From NCBI GenBank assembly GCA_963965975.1, contig OZ014420.1:1142001-1206000 (forward strand): a stretch of DNA of 64,000 nucleotides, read 5' to 3'. The first letter of the stretch is position 1. Each line of letters begins with the position of its first letter. Shown in pieces: positions 25,539-37,600 of the stretch. A program made the position numbers and the translations under genes. Source of the DNA: Xestospongia bergquistia (Eukaryota > Porifera > Demospongiae > Haplosclerida > Petrosiidae). Under the pieces are notes generated by a model. It did not search any database. It saw nothing but the letters and a program-made list of their open reading frames with translations, and was not told where the DNA came from.

Positions 25539-28287
25539 TTATGATTGATATTGCTCTTCTTCTTCTTCTCTTTGTAACTTTTTCTTTTCATCTACTTCAT
25601 ATGTAGTAAACGATATCTCAACTGACGCGTTATCTTCTATCTCTTTACCAATCTCCATATCATCTCTGACTATAGTAGAGGGGAGACAATCACTTTCTTT
25701 CTCTACATTCAATTGAAGAGTTCCAACATTTCTTGAATTATTTTTTAAAGTGGAATTTTCACAGCCATGGACAGAACTTTCTCTTAAACTGCCACCAATA
25801 ACTGTTTTTCTACCACCTTTTCGGTTTTTGATGGAAAATGTTGACAATCCTAGTTCACTGATATCTTTTCCTGTGATACCAAAGAACCATTGCTTCCAGT
25901 AATTTTTAACTTCTTTTGAACGAAGACATTGCATTATAAAAATAAACAGACCATGGAAGGCAGTGATGATCACAAACAATGCAGCAAAGAGATTTTGCAA
26001 TGTCTTGTTGGTGTGGATATCTTGAGTAGCTAACAGTCCAATACCCCATCCTAATCCAAATGAGACTGACAATGTTACTGCTATGATCAGTTGTTGGCGT
26101 ATATTGTCTTTCTTTGATTTGGCATCTTTTGCTTGAAGTTGAGAGGTTTTATGTACAAGAGAGACAATGATGATAAAAAAGACTACCCAATTGAACAAGT
26201 AGATGATCAGAAATGGAACTATCATACCAATATAGTAAGGCTCATTAAAGGCTCGACAGCTGTGTATAAAAATACAAACATTTTGTAATAAACTAGAAAA
26301 TGATACTACTTACAAATGATCACTCAAGTAGTTTTTGTAGTTGGGAGCAAAACAGAACAAAACAATAAAGAATGGAGTAACTATAAAAATGAAAGATCTC
26401 AACTAATATTATAGCCAATTATTACATTTGAGTACTGACCCCAAGATGAAATCATAGCTTTCAATACAAAGTGATGAATTTTTCTTCCAAGAACAATCAC
26501 CAAATTCATATACAAGTTAATAGCTTCAGCAGCCATTATCATGAATGTTACTAAGAAGAAATACTGCAATACAGCAGCTATAGCAGCACAGAGACCTGGG
26601 ACAGTTCGACTGTGGACAGCAATAATAAAGGTAATGTAGAGACCCATTAGAGCAAAACATAAGTTAAGAAGAAGTTGTCCATGATCAGAAGTACGTAGTT
26701 TTCTAATAATTATATAATGTAACAAGATTCTTATAAATCTAAAGTGCTTACTTGTTAAGGAGATAAGAGATGATTGTAAGAGTCAGACAAAAGAGGGAGA
26801 TAATAATACCAATGTATGTCACTGAATCTAACAACAATATCAGTCCTGTTTTCTCTGTTGGTTCATCAATAACAGGAGATACATCCTACATTATCATGGA
26901 CAATGAATGATAACGTTCATTATTCCTATTAACTAACCAATAATATAGCAAAGCTAGTAAGATGATTACATTCACAGATAATTTGTTCTTCATTATTAGT
27001 AATGTTATGACATCCTTCATTTGACCAGTCTCCATATCCATCTTTAAAAAAGATGCAGGTAAATGTCAGTCAATACACTCTGAACTTACTATCTAAAGAT
27101 TGATTCCAGAATGAACATACTGGAGATGATCCATTTACAGTCTAAATTTAAGAAGGACAAATAGGTAACATTAGACTTATAACTACTTACTGGCTTAACC
27201 AAAAAATTAAGATTTACTGGAGGATTAAGTCCTCTTAGGGTGTCTTTTCCAACAACAGTAGTTGAGATCACAACACTACCAACCTCTAGGAAGTTATTAT
27301 TCCTTCGCAAGAACAGAGAGTCAGTGGTAAAGATTGAATGAGTAATTCTAGTATTATTAGTAACATTTGGAAGTGTACTTAGTAAATTGTTTGGTAAATT
27401 AATAGCTGCAGTAGTTGGTTGTTGACTATTCATTCCAAACACCAAATCATTGGAGGTGAGAGTTTTATTTCTATCTGTAAACCCTCTATAATTTACACTG
27501 AATGTTTGACCAAATTGTTTGAATTCTTCAATATTCACTTGTTGTATAGATACAGCAAATGATTGCTGTATGATTATCACTGGTTCAGAAATGTTTTTGA
27601 TTGGAATATTCTCCACAATTGATTCAATGGCTTCTAAAATTCTAAATAAAGACATATTATAAAGTATATTTTTAATTTTTATTGCCTTTAAACTAACTTA
27701 GAGGATGTATTGGATGTTTCTTGACTATCCTGTAAAATATCTTTATTAATATTTAAAATATTGTCCACAACTTTCAAAAATGTCGCTGATAGCTGAATGT
27801 TAACAACAAATAGTCACATGTCACATTAAGGTATTTCTTACATCAAGATTCCCTGTAGTATCTTCAATAGCTGTTGACAATATATTTACACTTGCTGCTA
27901 CTTCAGTAGAACCTAATTTGTTACTATCACTTGTGAGATTCTCCAGTCGATTCAGTCTTTCTGCAACAGGAAGCTAAAAAAGTCAAAGTATATTATTAAT
28001 ATTTACATGTATTTAATTAACATTTCTTAGCTGACATATTTTGCGAGCTAAATCACTAAAATTACATGCTGCTACACTTGGTTCGGACCACATAGCTCCA
28101 CTGCTAAAATCTCCTCCACAATATCGAGTAGCTTGGAGTATTCCATCTCTCCTTGAATCACCATTTCCACAAGGACAGCTCACTACAGCTTTTACTCCAA
28201 CATTAGTTTCAGGCCATGAGATAGATATATTGAGATCTTTTCTACCAGAATATGATGGTATTACTGTAGTAGTACTTGGACATCCAT
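25539..28287 (-). other. G4 HormR-GAIN-GPS-7TM module
   Basis: HormR exon with CPCGNG and CGGDF; GAIN starting ILEAIESIVENIPIKNISEP; GPS ending CECNHLTSFAILL with the HL|T cleavage triad; seven helices as in G3. After TM7 the tail reads QCLRSKEVKNYWKQWFF, a typical aGPCR helix-8 start, then KNRKGGRK, and ends in an acidic EEEEEQYQS. This is the intact counterpart of psi-G2. The TM2-4 exon uses a gtcagt donor. Confidence 0.85.
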
Positions 28288-31200
28288 CTGATGTAGAGAA
28301 AAGTAAATATCATTGTGTTAGATAAATATACCAAATCTGTCCACTTCAATTGCTGAGATATTTATACCAAAATGTTCACCAAGTGAAGCCATTTGTTGCT
28401 GTATTCTATTTTTGAGTTGTTCTGAGGCTCCATTCTTTGTTATCAAAGTAATAACAATAGGAACTATATGAATATGGCTAAAGAAAGATGAGAAGATGAG
28501 GTCACTGTGACATGATAGCCTATAATACAAGCTCACTTTACTGCAGATGAATCGAGAAACTCCACATAGAAAACAGAGGCATTAAGTAAATTGCTACCAG
28601 TAAGATAGTTATTGGCCTGTAGGAAAACCAAATTATTTCTTATGTAATATGTATAGGCCTAGTACCTGACAAATAAGATTTTCTTCCTTTGAAATTTTTT
28701 TTGATAGTTGTAGTTCAGTTTCATATTGAACAATATCTGTGTTTATAGATTTATAGTGTAACTTATTGATAATAATATACTTGAAATTATTAGAATAACA
28801 CTTGAAGAGTTAACAGAGGTAACATGTCCATCAATTATACTTCTAGCTTCACAATGATAAAATCCTCTGTCATTTAAACTCAATTCAGTAAACATCAATA
28901 CAGAAGGATTATTGTTGTCATTTGAAATTAACACATTATCTTTATACCACAAAATGCTAGGAATAGGATTACCAGTAGCTCTACAGGTAAGATTAACAGT
29001 AGAATGAAGGTTTCCTGAAGTAGCGACAGGAGGCTGGGTTATTGTTGGTGGGATTGACACTATTACAACTGTATTAAAGTATGAGTGATTGCACTTAAGA
29101 TTTTCAATTTATTAAAACTTGCCTTGTTCACAATTGATACCAGTATATCCATTTGAGCAACTACATATGTATCCATTACTCAAACTATGACATTTACCAT
29201 GTTCACCACATGGAATACTCAAACAATAGTTAGCTGGTAAAGCTAAAAAGACAATCATAAATTGTTAATGAGTATATATTAACTTACGTTCCACTACTTT
29301 AAGTACATATGGTGTTGTTAATACAGCTCCAACATAGGCTTTATTATCAGCTTGACAGAAATAGTTACCATTATCATTTCCAGTTAAATCAGTGATAGTT
29401 AATACACTGGTAAGTTGTAAAACTCCAGGAGTAATGTTTGAGTGAAAACTATTGGAGTATTCTAAAGATACAATTTTCACTCTACTTGTGTTAAATAAAA
29501 GTTTTCCATTTTTTCTCCACACAATAAAAGGTTGTGGAATACCATCAGCAGTACAGTTGAACTTAACACTCTGTCCTCTCTTTTTGGTTACAAATCTTCC
29601 AATATCTAGTAAAATGATGATCAAATTTATCACTATAAAAATTACATGATATTGTATGATTGCCTAAAAACTTTTCCTAAAAATTTGGATACTCTACATC
29701 TATCCATTAAAAGAACATGAACAAAATAAAAAATGTAAAAATATATAATAACATTTTTTTAAGAAATAGCTGCATAGAGTATATTAGCCCATACACTTTT
29801 GTTTTGATTAATTAATATTTAATTATATAATTACATGAATGTTTTTATAACTTAACAGCTATATAATGTGGAACAGTGACTGTTTAATCTCAGTCTTTTC
29901 TACTTACTTTAGTGAACACATCCCAGTGTTACCATTCAATATGGAAGTCATTTTTCTTTGATAAAAGTATATACTCATAATTAGAACTGGTAAAATTATT
30001 AGTCATTAGCTTTGGTATAAATGTCTTCCTTTTATTTTACTTACTTCTCATAATAATAGTAACACCACACACAGTACTAATACTAATGTATACTAATGAT
30101 TTTCAATATGTATGTCATTTTTGACTAAGGTCATGTAAGACATACGGAACAAAACTTACTGGTAACAATAGTTGTTGCTGTATCATTACCACAATCATTT
30201 TCAACTTTGCAGGTGTAAATACCATTGTCTGTAGCAGTATATTTCTGATCACTAAAGCTGAGATCTTGTCCATTCCTAGACCAACTAATGGTATATGGTC
30301 TTGCAGCTATTTCATTCTCTAACTGACATGATATTTGGACACTGTCTGTAGAACCTGAACTAGTATCAATACATTTTGATTGTCCATTAAACACTGGACC
30401 ACTTGCTAGGCGAGTTTGAACAGTGATATTTGGTGTCACTGTAACAGTTAAAAAAATGCAATCAATATGACATAATGTAAGATTTTACCTTCAGTGAAAA
30501 TTGTAGAATCATAGAAAGTGCCACATGGAGAATCCATTCGACATGTGTAGTTACCAGTAAGTAAAGACTTGTCTATATCATGATCAATAGTGTCATTAAA
30601 AGTCCTGGAAATGAACTGATCATTGTGAAAAAAGTAATAGAAAACACCAGATTGTTCCACATCGGGTCTACATCTGAGCCTAAGTGTTTGTGGTAGATTC
30701 TGAAACTTTTCAAGACATCTTTCTGTAATATCATTCTCGCCTGTTGATATTTCAAATCTTACCATACCAGGTCGACCTAAATGACCAAATAAGGAATGAT
30801 CCCAATTATTAGTGTGAATAAACTTACACAATTCAAGTGTTGCAGTACCAGTATCATTATGACAATCGTTGATACTCATACAAGTATAGGTTCCTGCATC
30901 AGCTGATGTAGTGATAAATGTTAGTGGTGTATTTATTGACATCTTTTGATTGGGACCACTTATCACATAGCTATCAGCATACAAAGTGTCACATGTTATT
31001 GTGACAACATCTCCTATAATAGGGCAGATTTTTCCCGCTACAATTGGAGAACATCGACCACCAGGAGGATTTCCTTGAATAGATGGTGTAACTGCATTTA
31101 CCCTTGAATCTAAACAAGAACAAACATATATATATAATAGTGGTTTAGCATTTATTTCTGCTCCTTATTTTATTGTAAATATTAAAGTGCTAACAATTAT

Positions 31201-32237
31201 TTTTAATCCACAATATTAGAAAATTACTCACATATTATCATTCATAACATATTCTGTGTTAGTAATAGAGACTAGATCAGGTAACAAAATATATACCTAC
31301 CTACCTAAGAGAAGTCTACTGGACTCAGTATCCATTCCAAATCGGTTTGAGAGAGTACAATTAATAATTGTGTTATGAGCCATTAAATTCACTATGACTG
31401 GTTTAAAAAATTGAAGCTCAGTGTCTCTTCCAGCTATACCATCAGGACTGGCTTGAAAATAAATGCCATCTAAACCTCCTCCTATTACTTGTCTTCCATT
31501 TACAAAGAATGTGGCTGAAGGGTCTGGTATTATTGGATGAGTTTGAGCACACTGGATTGTTGTAAATTGTGGTGGTTGATTTAAGCAGACATGTTGTCCA
31601 ATTAGTACATATGTGGTAGAACTATTTGTGAACAATTCATTTCCTCTTGCGATAGTTGGAGAATCACCTAATATTTAAATACATGATATGATAATTACTA
31701 TTATACTTATATATAATTATAATATTAATATTTTATAAAGATATATTTTTTCTAACCTATAGTGTTCACAGTAGATGAGGAATTAACACACTTCCTACTT
31801 AGAGGCTGCCCAGGTTCAAAACAAACTTTACATGTATAAGTACCAGAGTTTCCCAGCTTGGCTTGAGAGCTAATAATTGGCTGAAAAACGTTTAAAGAAC
31901 TACCATCTGAAGATATATAAATTCTGATAGATGGGGAGAGAGAGAGAGATCATGTCATGCACGTACATATTAAACAATAACATACCCATCAGTACTATTG
32001 GTAACTGTTTGTTGTTTATTATCAAAGGTACCATTTGCTTTTATTACAAGAAGTAACCATTCAACCATTATATTAGATACAGCACCTCCTCCAGTCATAA
32101 TAATTGTATTAATTCTTGGAGTACAGTTGAGGGTCAACATAACATCAGGTCGAATTTTTATAATTTGTTTGGATTCATTGCTAGGAAGTTCCACTGTCAC
32201 ATTACCAGCTAAAACAAAAAAGGAAATAATAATATAA

Positions 32238-32312
<75 letters not shown>

Positions 32313-32869
32313 ACATCATAGTATCATCTCACAATTAATGAATAGTCTGCCATCATCAGGGATTTCTAGGGCACCAGGCCAGGGGTAATATTCAGTTGGA
32401 GCATTGTCTTAAATATAAATGTATACAGATACAATTATTGTCATAATAAGAATATATTATTATGTACTATCATTATATATTGTTGACATGACTTGACAAC
32501 CATTATTCAATTAAAAAATTGATGCAAAAAAACAGCAAAAAGAACCACCTTTTTTCTAAGTTGTTTATTTGTATAATAATAACAACAATAATTATTATTG
32601 ATTAGTATTAATAGTTCTCATTGTGTCTGACTGATGATTTAGTATAATATCAAAATATTCAACATACTGCTACATTGATCATTGACAATGGTGTTAGCAT
32701 CAACAGGTAAGATCAATATATTATTAAATGGTTATTGTTGGAGTATTGTGTACTTAATTAAATATATAATATATATATACTTACCACTACTTTGTTGTGA
32801 ACATCTAAACTGAAGAGAAATGACAATAGTCACCAAAGAAAAGAACATCTTCATCTCTGTCATTTTCAT
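25539..32869 (-). CDS. G4: Ig/EGF adhesion GPCR (complete)
   Basis: 24 exons with consistent phases; ATG at 32863 (an in-frame ATG also at 32869), stop TAA at 25539-25541. Order: signal exon 32785-32863 (MTEMKMFFSLVTIVISLQF); linker 32333-32407 (YYPWPG, IPDDGR); an Ig split over 31986-32208 and 31757-31923; Igs 31305-31667, 30828-31109, 30489-30776 and 30160-30438; Ig 29288-29605; EGF 29123-29242; Ig 28781-29068; linkers 28666-28736 and 28537-28616; SEA-like 28332-28477; HormR 28022-28287; GAIN 27842-27973, 27698-27792 and 27191-27641; 27090-27141; GPS 26938-27041; TM1 26752-26885; 26440-26702; 26314-26380; last exon 25539-26259. Linker 28666-28736 is 27 nt shorter than in G3 and G6. Predicted plasma-membrane receptor; ligand unknown. 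Confidence 0.85.
32243..32312. repeat. (TA)n microsatellite in a G4 intron
   Basis: About 70 nt of nearly pure TA with a single tg interruption, between G4 exons 2 and 3. The equivalent introns of G5 and G6 have no such tract here, so it is a local expansion. Confidence 0.9.
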
Positions 32870-32907
32870 TGACAGATTTAAAGCAGGCTAGAATGAAACA
32901 CTAATAG

Positions 32908-32921
32908 TCTACTATATACAG
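32908..32921 (-). promoter_or_regulatory. Candidate TATA box of G4
   Basis: Minus strand reads TTCTGTATATAGTAG, followed by the conserved ATTAGTGTTTCA, about 50 nt before the start codon. The same TATA plus ATTAGTGTTT arrangement precedes G5 (39,33x) and G6 (59,45x). Conservation across three paralogues supports a core promoter; the exact start site is not known. Confidence 0.45.
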
Positions 32922-33299
32922 AACTTAATCTGAAGAAAAGATACTAATTGATATTTTAGACAAAATAATCTTTCATTAGTAGTGCTGGTGTACACAGACA
33001 ACTTTATGTGTTTACAAATATTCTATTAAACTAGCTAAGTTAAGAAATTGCTCACTATTGAATATAGATTATGTTGTTTGTATATTAGACTAAATAAACA
33101 CTCAACAATGGAAATATGTTATTTATAATTAAACACTTATCAATAAGTACATACAGCATATTAATCTGATATACATCAATTAAATCAAGTGATCACTTAT
33201 CATAATAAGCTATTTGTACATAAATATTTAAGCGATCATTCACCAATGTGTGTACAAAGCATGTTGATACATTATGAAATCTCAACTTATGGCTATTAG

Positions 33300-33672
33300 A
33301 CTAAGTGAATACTCATGATTGATCATATCACATGTTGTTTATGTATTATCTACTATTAGACCAAGTAAAGACTCATTACTGATCATATCACGTGTTGTTT
33401 ATGCATTATCTACTATTAGACTAAATGAACACTCATTACTGATCATATCACATGTTGTTTATGTATTATTTACTATTAGACTAAGTAAACACTCATTACT
33501 GATCATATCACATGTTGTTTATGTATTATCTACTATTAGACCAAGTAAACACTCATTATTGATCATATCACGTGTTGTTTATGCATTATCTACTATTAGA
33601 CTAAATGAACACTCATTACTGATCATATCACATGTTGTTTATGTATTATCTACTATTAGACTAACTAAGTAC
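33300..33672. repeat. 60-bp minisatellite upstream of G4, about 6 units
   Basis: Tandem 60-bp units with consensus pieces gatcatatcacatgttgttt, atgtattatctactattaga and ctaagtaaacactcattact. Units alternate between cacatg and cacgtg at one site. Since 60 is divisible by three, a repetitive 125-codon reading frame stays open on the plus strand (33319-33696); I treat it as spurious. The flank after the array (ctaactaag ... gctgcagttactaaaac) is shared with the array at 39.5-40.9 kb. Confidence 0.9.
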
Positions 33673-34413
33673 TCATCATTCAACTTTTACATTTGACTCA
33701 AATAAGCTGCAGTTACTAAAACAAATAAATTGAGTTAGCTCATATATTTTAAACCTAACTAGTCTATTATCAAATCTTTATAATGGGCCAAGTTGGCTTA
33801 ACATAAATATAGTAGTAGAAACAACATTAAATAAATTAGACAAACAAACTAACATAACAGAGATAGATGATACAGTAAATATAAACACAATAATAGTTAC
33901 ATAAATTTAAAATACGGAATCTTTTTATTTGGAAGCATGATAACTCACTTTATTGAGCAGGAGTAAGAACTGACCAGTCACAGTTCACAGACATAGTGTA
34001 AAAAACATAAATATATATATATATATATATATTTTAATGTTACCCAATTTGTTGAGAATAATTTCTTAATATAATTGTACTATTGGGGTTATTATAGTTA
34101 TTGTTAGCTTAAATGATTGAATGACTGCATTTGGCTTGACGATCATGTATCATCAATTATACACCTGTAGTAGTAGATAATTTTACATTGTGAAATATGC
34201 TAAACCACTTCCTCCATTAATTCTGGAGGTTCTATTAATGAAGAAATATAATGAAGATAGATCTTAATAATTTAAAATTACAACAGTTTTATTTATAAAA
34301 TGGTAATATAAAATATCAACAAATATTAGCATAATAAGAATCTCTTAAATTACAAAATAATAATAAAGTTATTGTAGATAAGTTCACCAGTTAATCCTCC
34401 TTGCCTCTGTGTG
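33673..34413. other. Intergenic region between G4 and G5
   Basis: AT-rich. 33,690-34,000 is homologous to 40,900-41,200 (same duplicated upstream block). It contains an (AT)n tract near 34,013-34,031 and a relic Ig-exon start near 34,200. No other gene is supported. Confidence 0.6.
34196..34255 (-). pseudogene. Relic of a B-type Ig exon start
   Basis: The plus-strand text taaaccacttcctccattaa ... ggttctattaatgaagaaat matches the 3' splice region and first codons of the B exons in the 47-57 kb array (for example near 48,690), but nothing downstream matches. It is a decayed fragment just past the 3' end of G5. Confidence 0.5.
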
Positions 34414-34663
34414 TTAAGTACTGGTGTTCAGTATTTCATCATAGACTGTTCTCTCATAAATATTGTCTTGTTGAGAAGTGAGTTCAGTTGGTTCTTGATC
34501 AGTTATCTCATACAATGGTTCTTCAAGTATACTATAAACATGATATTATAATTTTAAATCTGGCTCTCTTTAACCAGTGTTTACAACTCACTTAGTACTT
34601 GTTTTTACAACACTATAAGCTGGACTGGTTGTCATAATGATATCTTTATGTGATGTTTTCATA
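34414..34663 (-). other. G5 cytoplasmic tail with ITSM/ITIM-like tyrosines
   Basis: Two exons after the TM exon encode about 65 residues with four tyrosines: SPAYSVVK, EPLYEITD, DNIYERT and TVYDEIL. TVYDEI matches the switch-motif pattern TxYxx[VI], YSVV fits Yxx[VIL], and the others resemble SH2 docking sites. Such motifs recruit SH2 adaptors or phosphatases in vertebrate immune receptors; function here is inference. Phase 2 junctions rebuild Ser and Asn codons across the introns. Confidence 0.7.
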
Positions 34664-37600
34664 CTACATATATTTAATGGTAAAAAAAGTTAGTTTATCT
34701 AATGACATACCTCAGTAACTGTATCCTTTTATTTTGTCTTATTACAACCAATACTAGTATTGTAATAGTAATAATACCAGCAATAACTAATAGTACTATT
34801 AATATTGATGATACAGTAATACTTAGTTCATTAGTAGAACAATGACATTCTGTATATGTAGTTGTCGTTGTGATAATAGGAGTAGAACCTATAGAAGAAT
34901 GATATCATGACATACTACAATAACAACATTAACATATATAGTGTAATCGTTATCTACATTATGTGTACACATACACGCACACTCATATAGCCATAGCTGT
35001 GTATTTATATTTGATCAATCTGAAAATAAAATCAAACTAACCTATTTAAGACTATAATATCATAATAAAAATATTGTCTAACTATAGTACTGTTGCCAAT
35101 GATAATGATAAATTCATTCATTTCATATGTCATTACCTAACTCTTTTGATGAGGTAAATACCCACAAAGTATTAAACACAAGTGACTCTGTTGATGTTAG
35201 TATCACTGATGATGTACTTGGTACTATAGATACAAGTACTGTCCCTATGGATGTTCTTTCTAAAAGAGCAAATAAAGGTGACTACATTTGATGACAATGT
35301 AATTATAGATGACTCTAATATTAAAGAATCATTGTTACAAGATAGTAACTAGAACAACACAAGAGTAAATACTAGAATTAATTGCTTGTCTCATCAAAAT
35401 TTATTTACATATGATTAAATAAATTATTGCTGCTTCAACATGCATAAAGTGTGTGTATATGTATGTATAATAAACTTATTATGTGTACGAAAAATAATCA
35501 TCTACAAATGTGATGTGGGAATATTTGTACTGATGTAGACACACCCATTTTTATTTTGCCATGCTGTCGCTTAGCACAAGATTATTTATCATTGTAGTAA
35601 AACAGTTTTATTTGACTTTCGAGACAATGTCTGTTGCTTATCTAGTACTAATAATTTGAGCAAGTTATCAATGGTAGCACAACAAACTAAAAATCAATTT
35701 TTATATACTATTCTAGGCAAGAATTTGGAACTTTAGTGCTTTTCATTAGTAAAGTGTTCAATTAAACAATTTTGTAGAGAAACAATATTTGTTCTATAGT
35801 ATTTGATATAGTGGCTATTGGTTGTGGAGTACAAATTTCTACAGGTTTATGGCAAGGAGGATTGACAGTGTTACTATTTCCAGTTAGTGTTACTGAGCTG
35901 TTAGGAACTGGACCTTTGAACAGGAATCAACAACAATTTTGTAATTTTATACTTAAATTTGTGGTCATTAAAATTAGGATAAGTAATTTGCAAATTTATG
36001 AAACATAAAATGTAATGAAGCAGCTAGCTATAGCTGGCCATTACTATTACGACTTGTAAATAAAAAATACTGCTAATCATGACTAACCATAGCTATATCT
36101 TTAATTGCATTATTTACACATTTATGAAAGTAAGGTATACATTTATAAATATATACTGTTTGTTCTAATCTCAGTATTAATATCCTTGTTTCACAAGTAT
36201 TAGTAGCAATGCACAACAATGTGTTCCAAATTTATTATTGGAGTTCACATTTTCCACAGTAAGTGTAATAGACATTGTTAAATTTCTAATCCTTAATTTC
36301 TTGTACCACTACATACTGCCAGAATTAATGAACAATATACAATACAGTTTTTACATGGAAGTCATTTATCAACAAAGGTAAAGCAGAAAGATTTAAGTAT
36401 TTATAGAACATAACTTACTGGTAACAGTAGTTGTTGCATTATCACTACCACAATCATTTTCAGCTTTGCATGTGTAAATACCAACTTGTGTAGCAGTATA
36501 TATATTGCCACTAAAACTGAGATCTTTTCCATTTCTAGACCAACTAATAGTATATGGTCTGACAGCTATCTCATTCTCTAACTGACATGATATTTGGACA
36601 TCATCAGTAGAACCTGAAGTGGTATCAATACATGTTGATTGTCCAATGATCACTGGACCATTTGGAGAGACAACTAGACCAGTTCCAACAGTGATATTTG
36701 GTGTCGCTGCAACAGTTAAATATATGCAATTAATATGACATTAATGTAAGAATTTACCTTCAGTGAAAATTGTAGAATCATAGAAAGTGCCACATGGAGA
36801 ATCCATTTGACATGTGTAGTTACCAGTAAGTAAAGACTTGTCTATATCATGATCACTAGTGTCATTAAAAGTCCTGGAAATGAACTGATCATTGCGAAAA
36901 AAGTAATAGAAAACGCCAGATTGTTCCACATCAGGTCTACATCTGAGCCTAAGTGTTTGTGGTAGATTCTGAAACTTTTCAAGACATCTTTCTGTAATAT
37001 CATTCTCGCCTGTTGACATTTCAAATCTTACCATACCAGGTCGACCTAAATGACCAAATAAGGAATGATCCCAATTATTAGTGTGAACAGACTTACATGA
37101 TTCAAGTGTTGCAGTACCAGTGTCATTTTTACAATTATTGATACTCATACAAGTATAGGTTCCTCCATCAGCTGATGTAGTGGTAAATGTTAGTGGTGTA
37201 TTTATTGACGTCCTTTGATTGGGACCACTTATCACATAACTATCTGCATATGAAGTGTCACATGTTATTGTGACAACATCTCCTATAATAGGACAGATTT
37301 TTCCCGCTACAATTGGTGAACATCGGCCACCAGGAGGATTTCCTTGAATAGATGGTGTAACTGTATTCACCCTTGAATCTAAACAATACATACACATATA
37401 TTATATATACACAATAGTGGTTTAATATCTATTTCTACTCCTGATTTTATTATAAATATTAAATTTCAACTAGTTATTATTTAACTTATAATATTATAAA
37501 TCATTCACATATTATCATTAATAAGATAATCTATGTTAGTAATAGAGACTAGATCAGGTAACAAAATATATACCTACCTACCTAAGAGAAGTCTACTGGA

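Noticed and set aside
27089-27190. Continuation of the GAIN ORF past 27191
   Set aside because: An in-frame read-through of an intron; the paralogous exons end at the conserved GTAAG donor and resume at 27090-27141.
30573-30755. 60-codon minus ORFs (also 36842-37024)
   Set aside because: Alternative-frame shadows of the Ig exons 30489-30776 and 36758-37045.
33319-33696. 125-codon repetitive ORF on the plus strand
   Set aside because: It is the 60-bp minisatellite read in a frame that stays open because 60 is divisible by three; it has no gene context.
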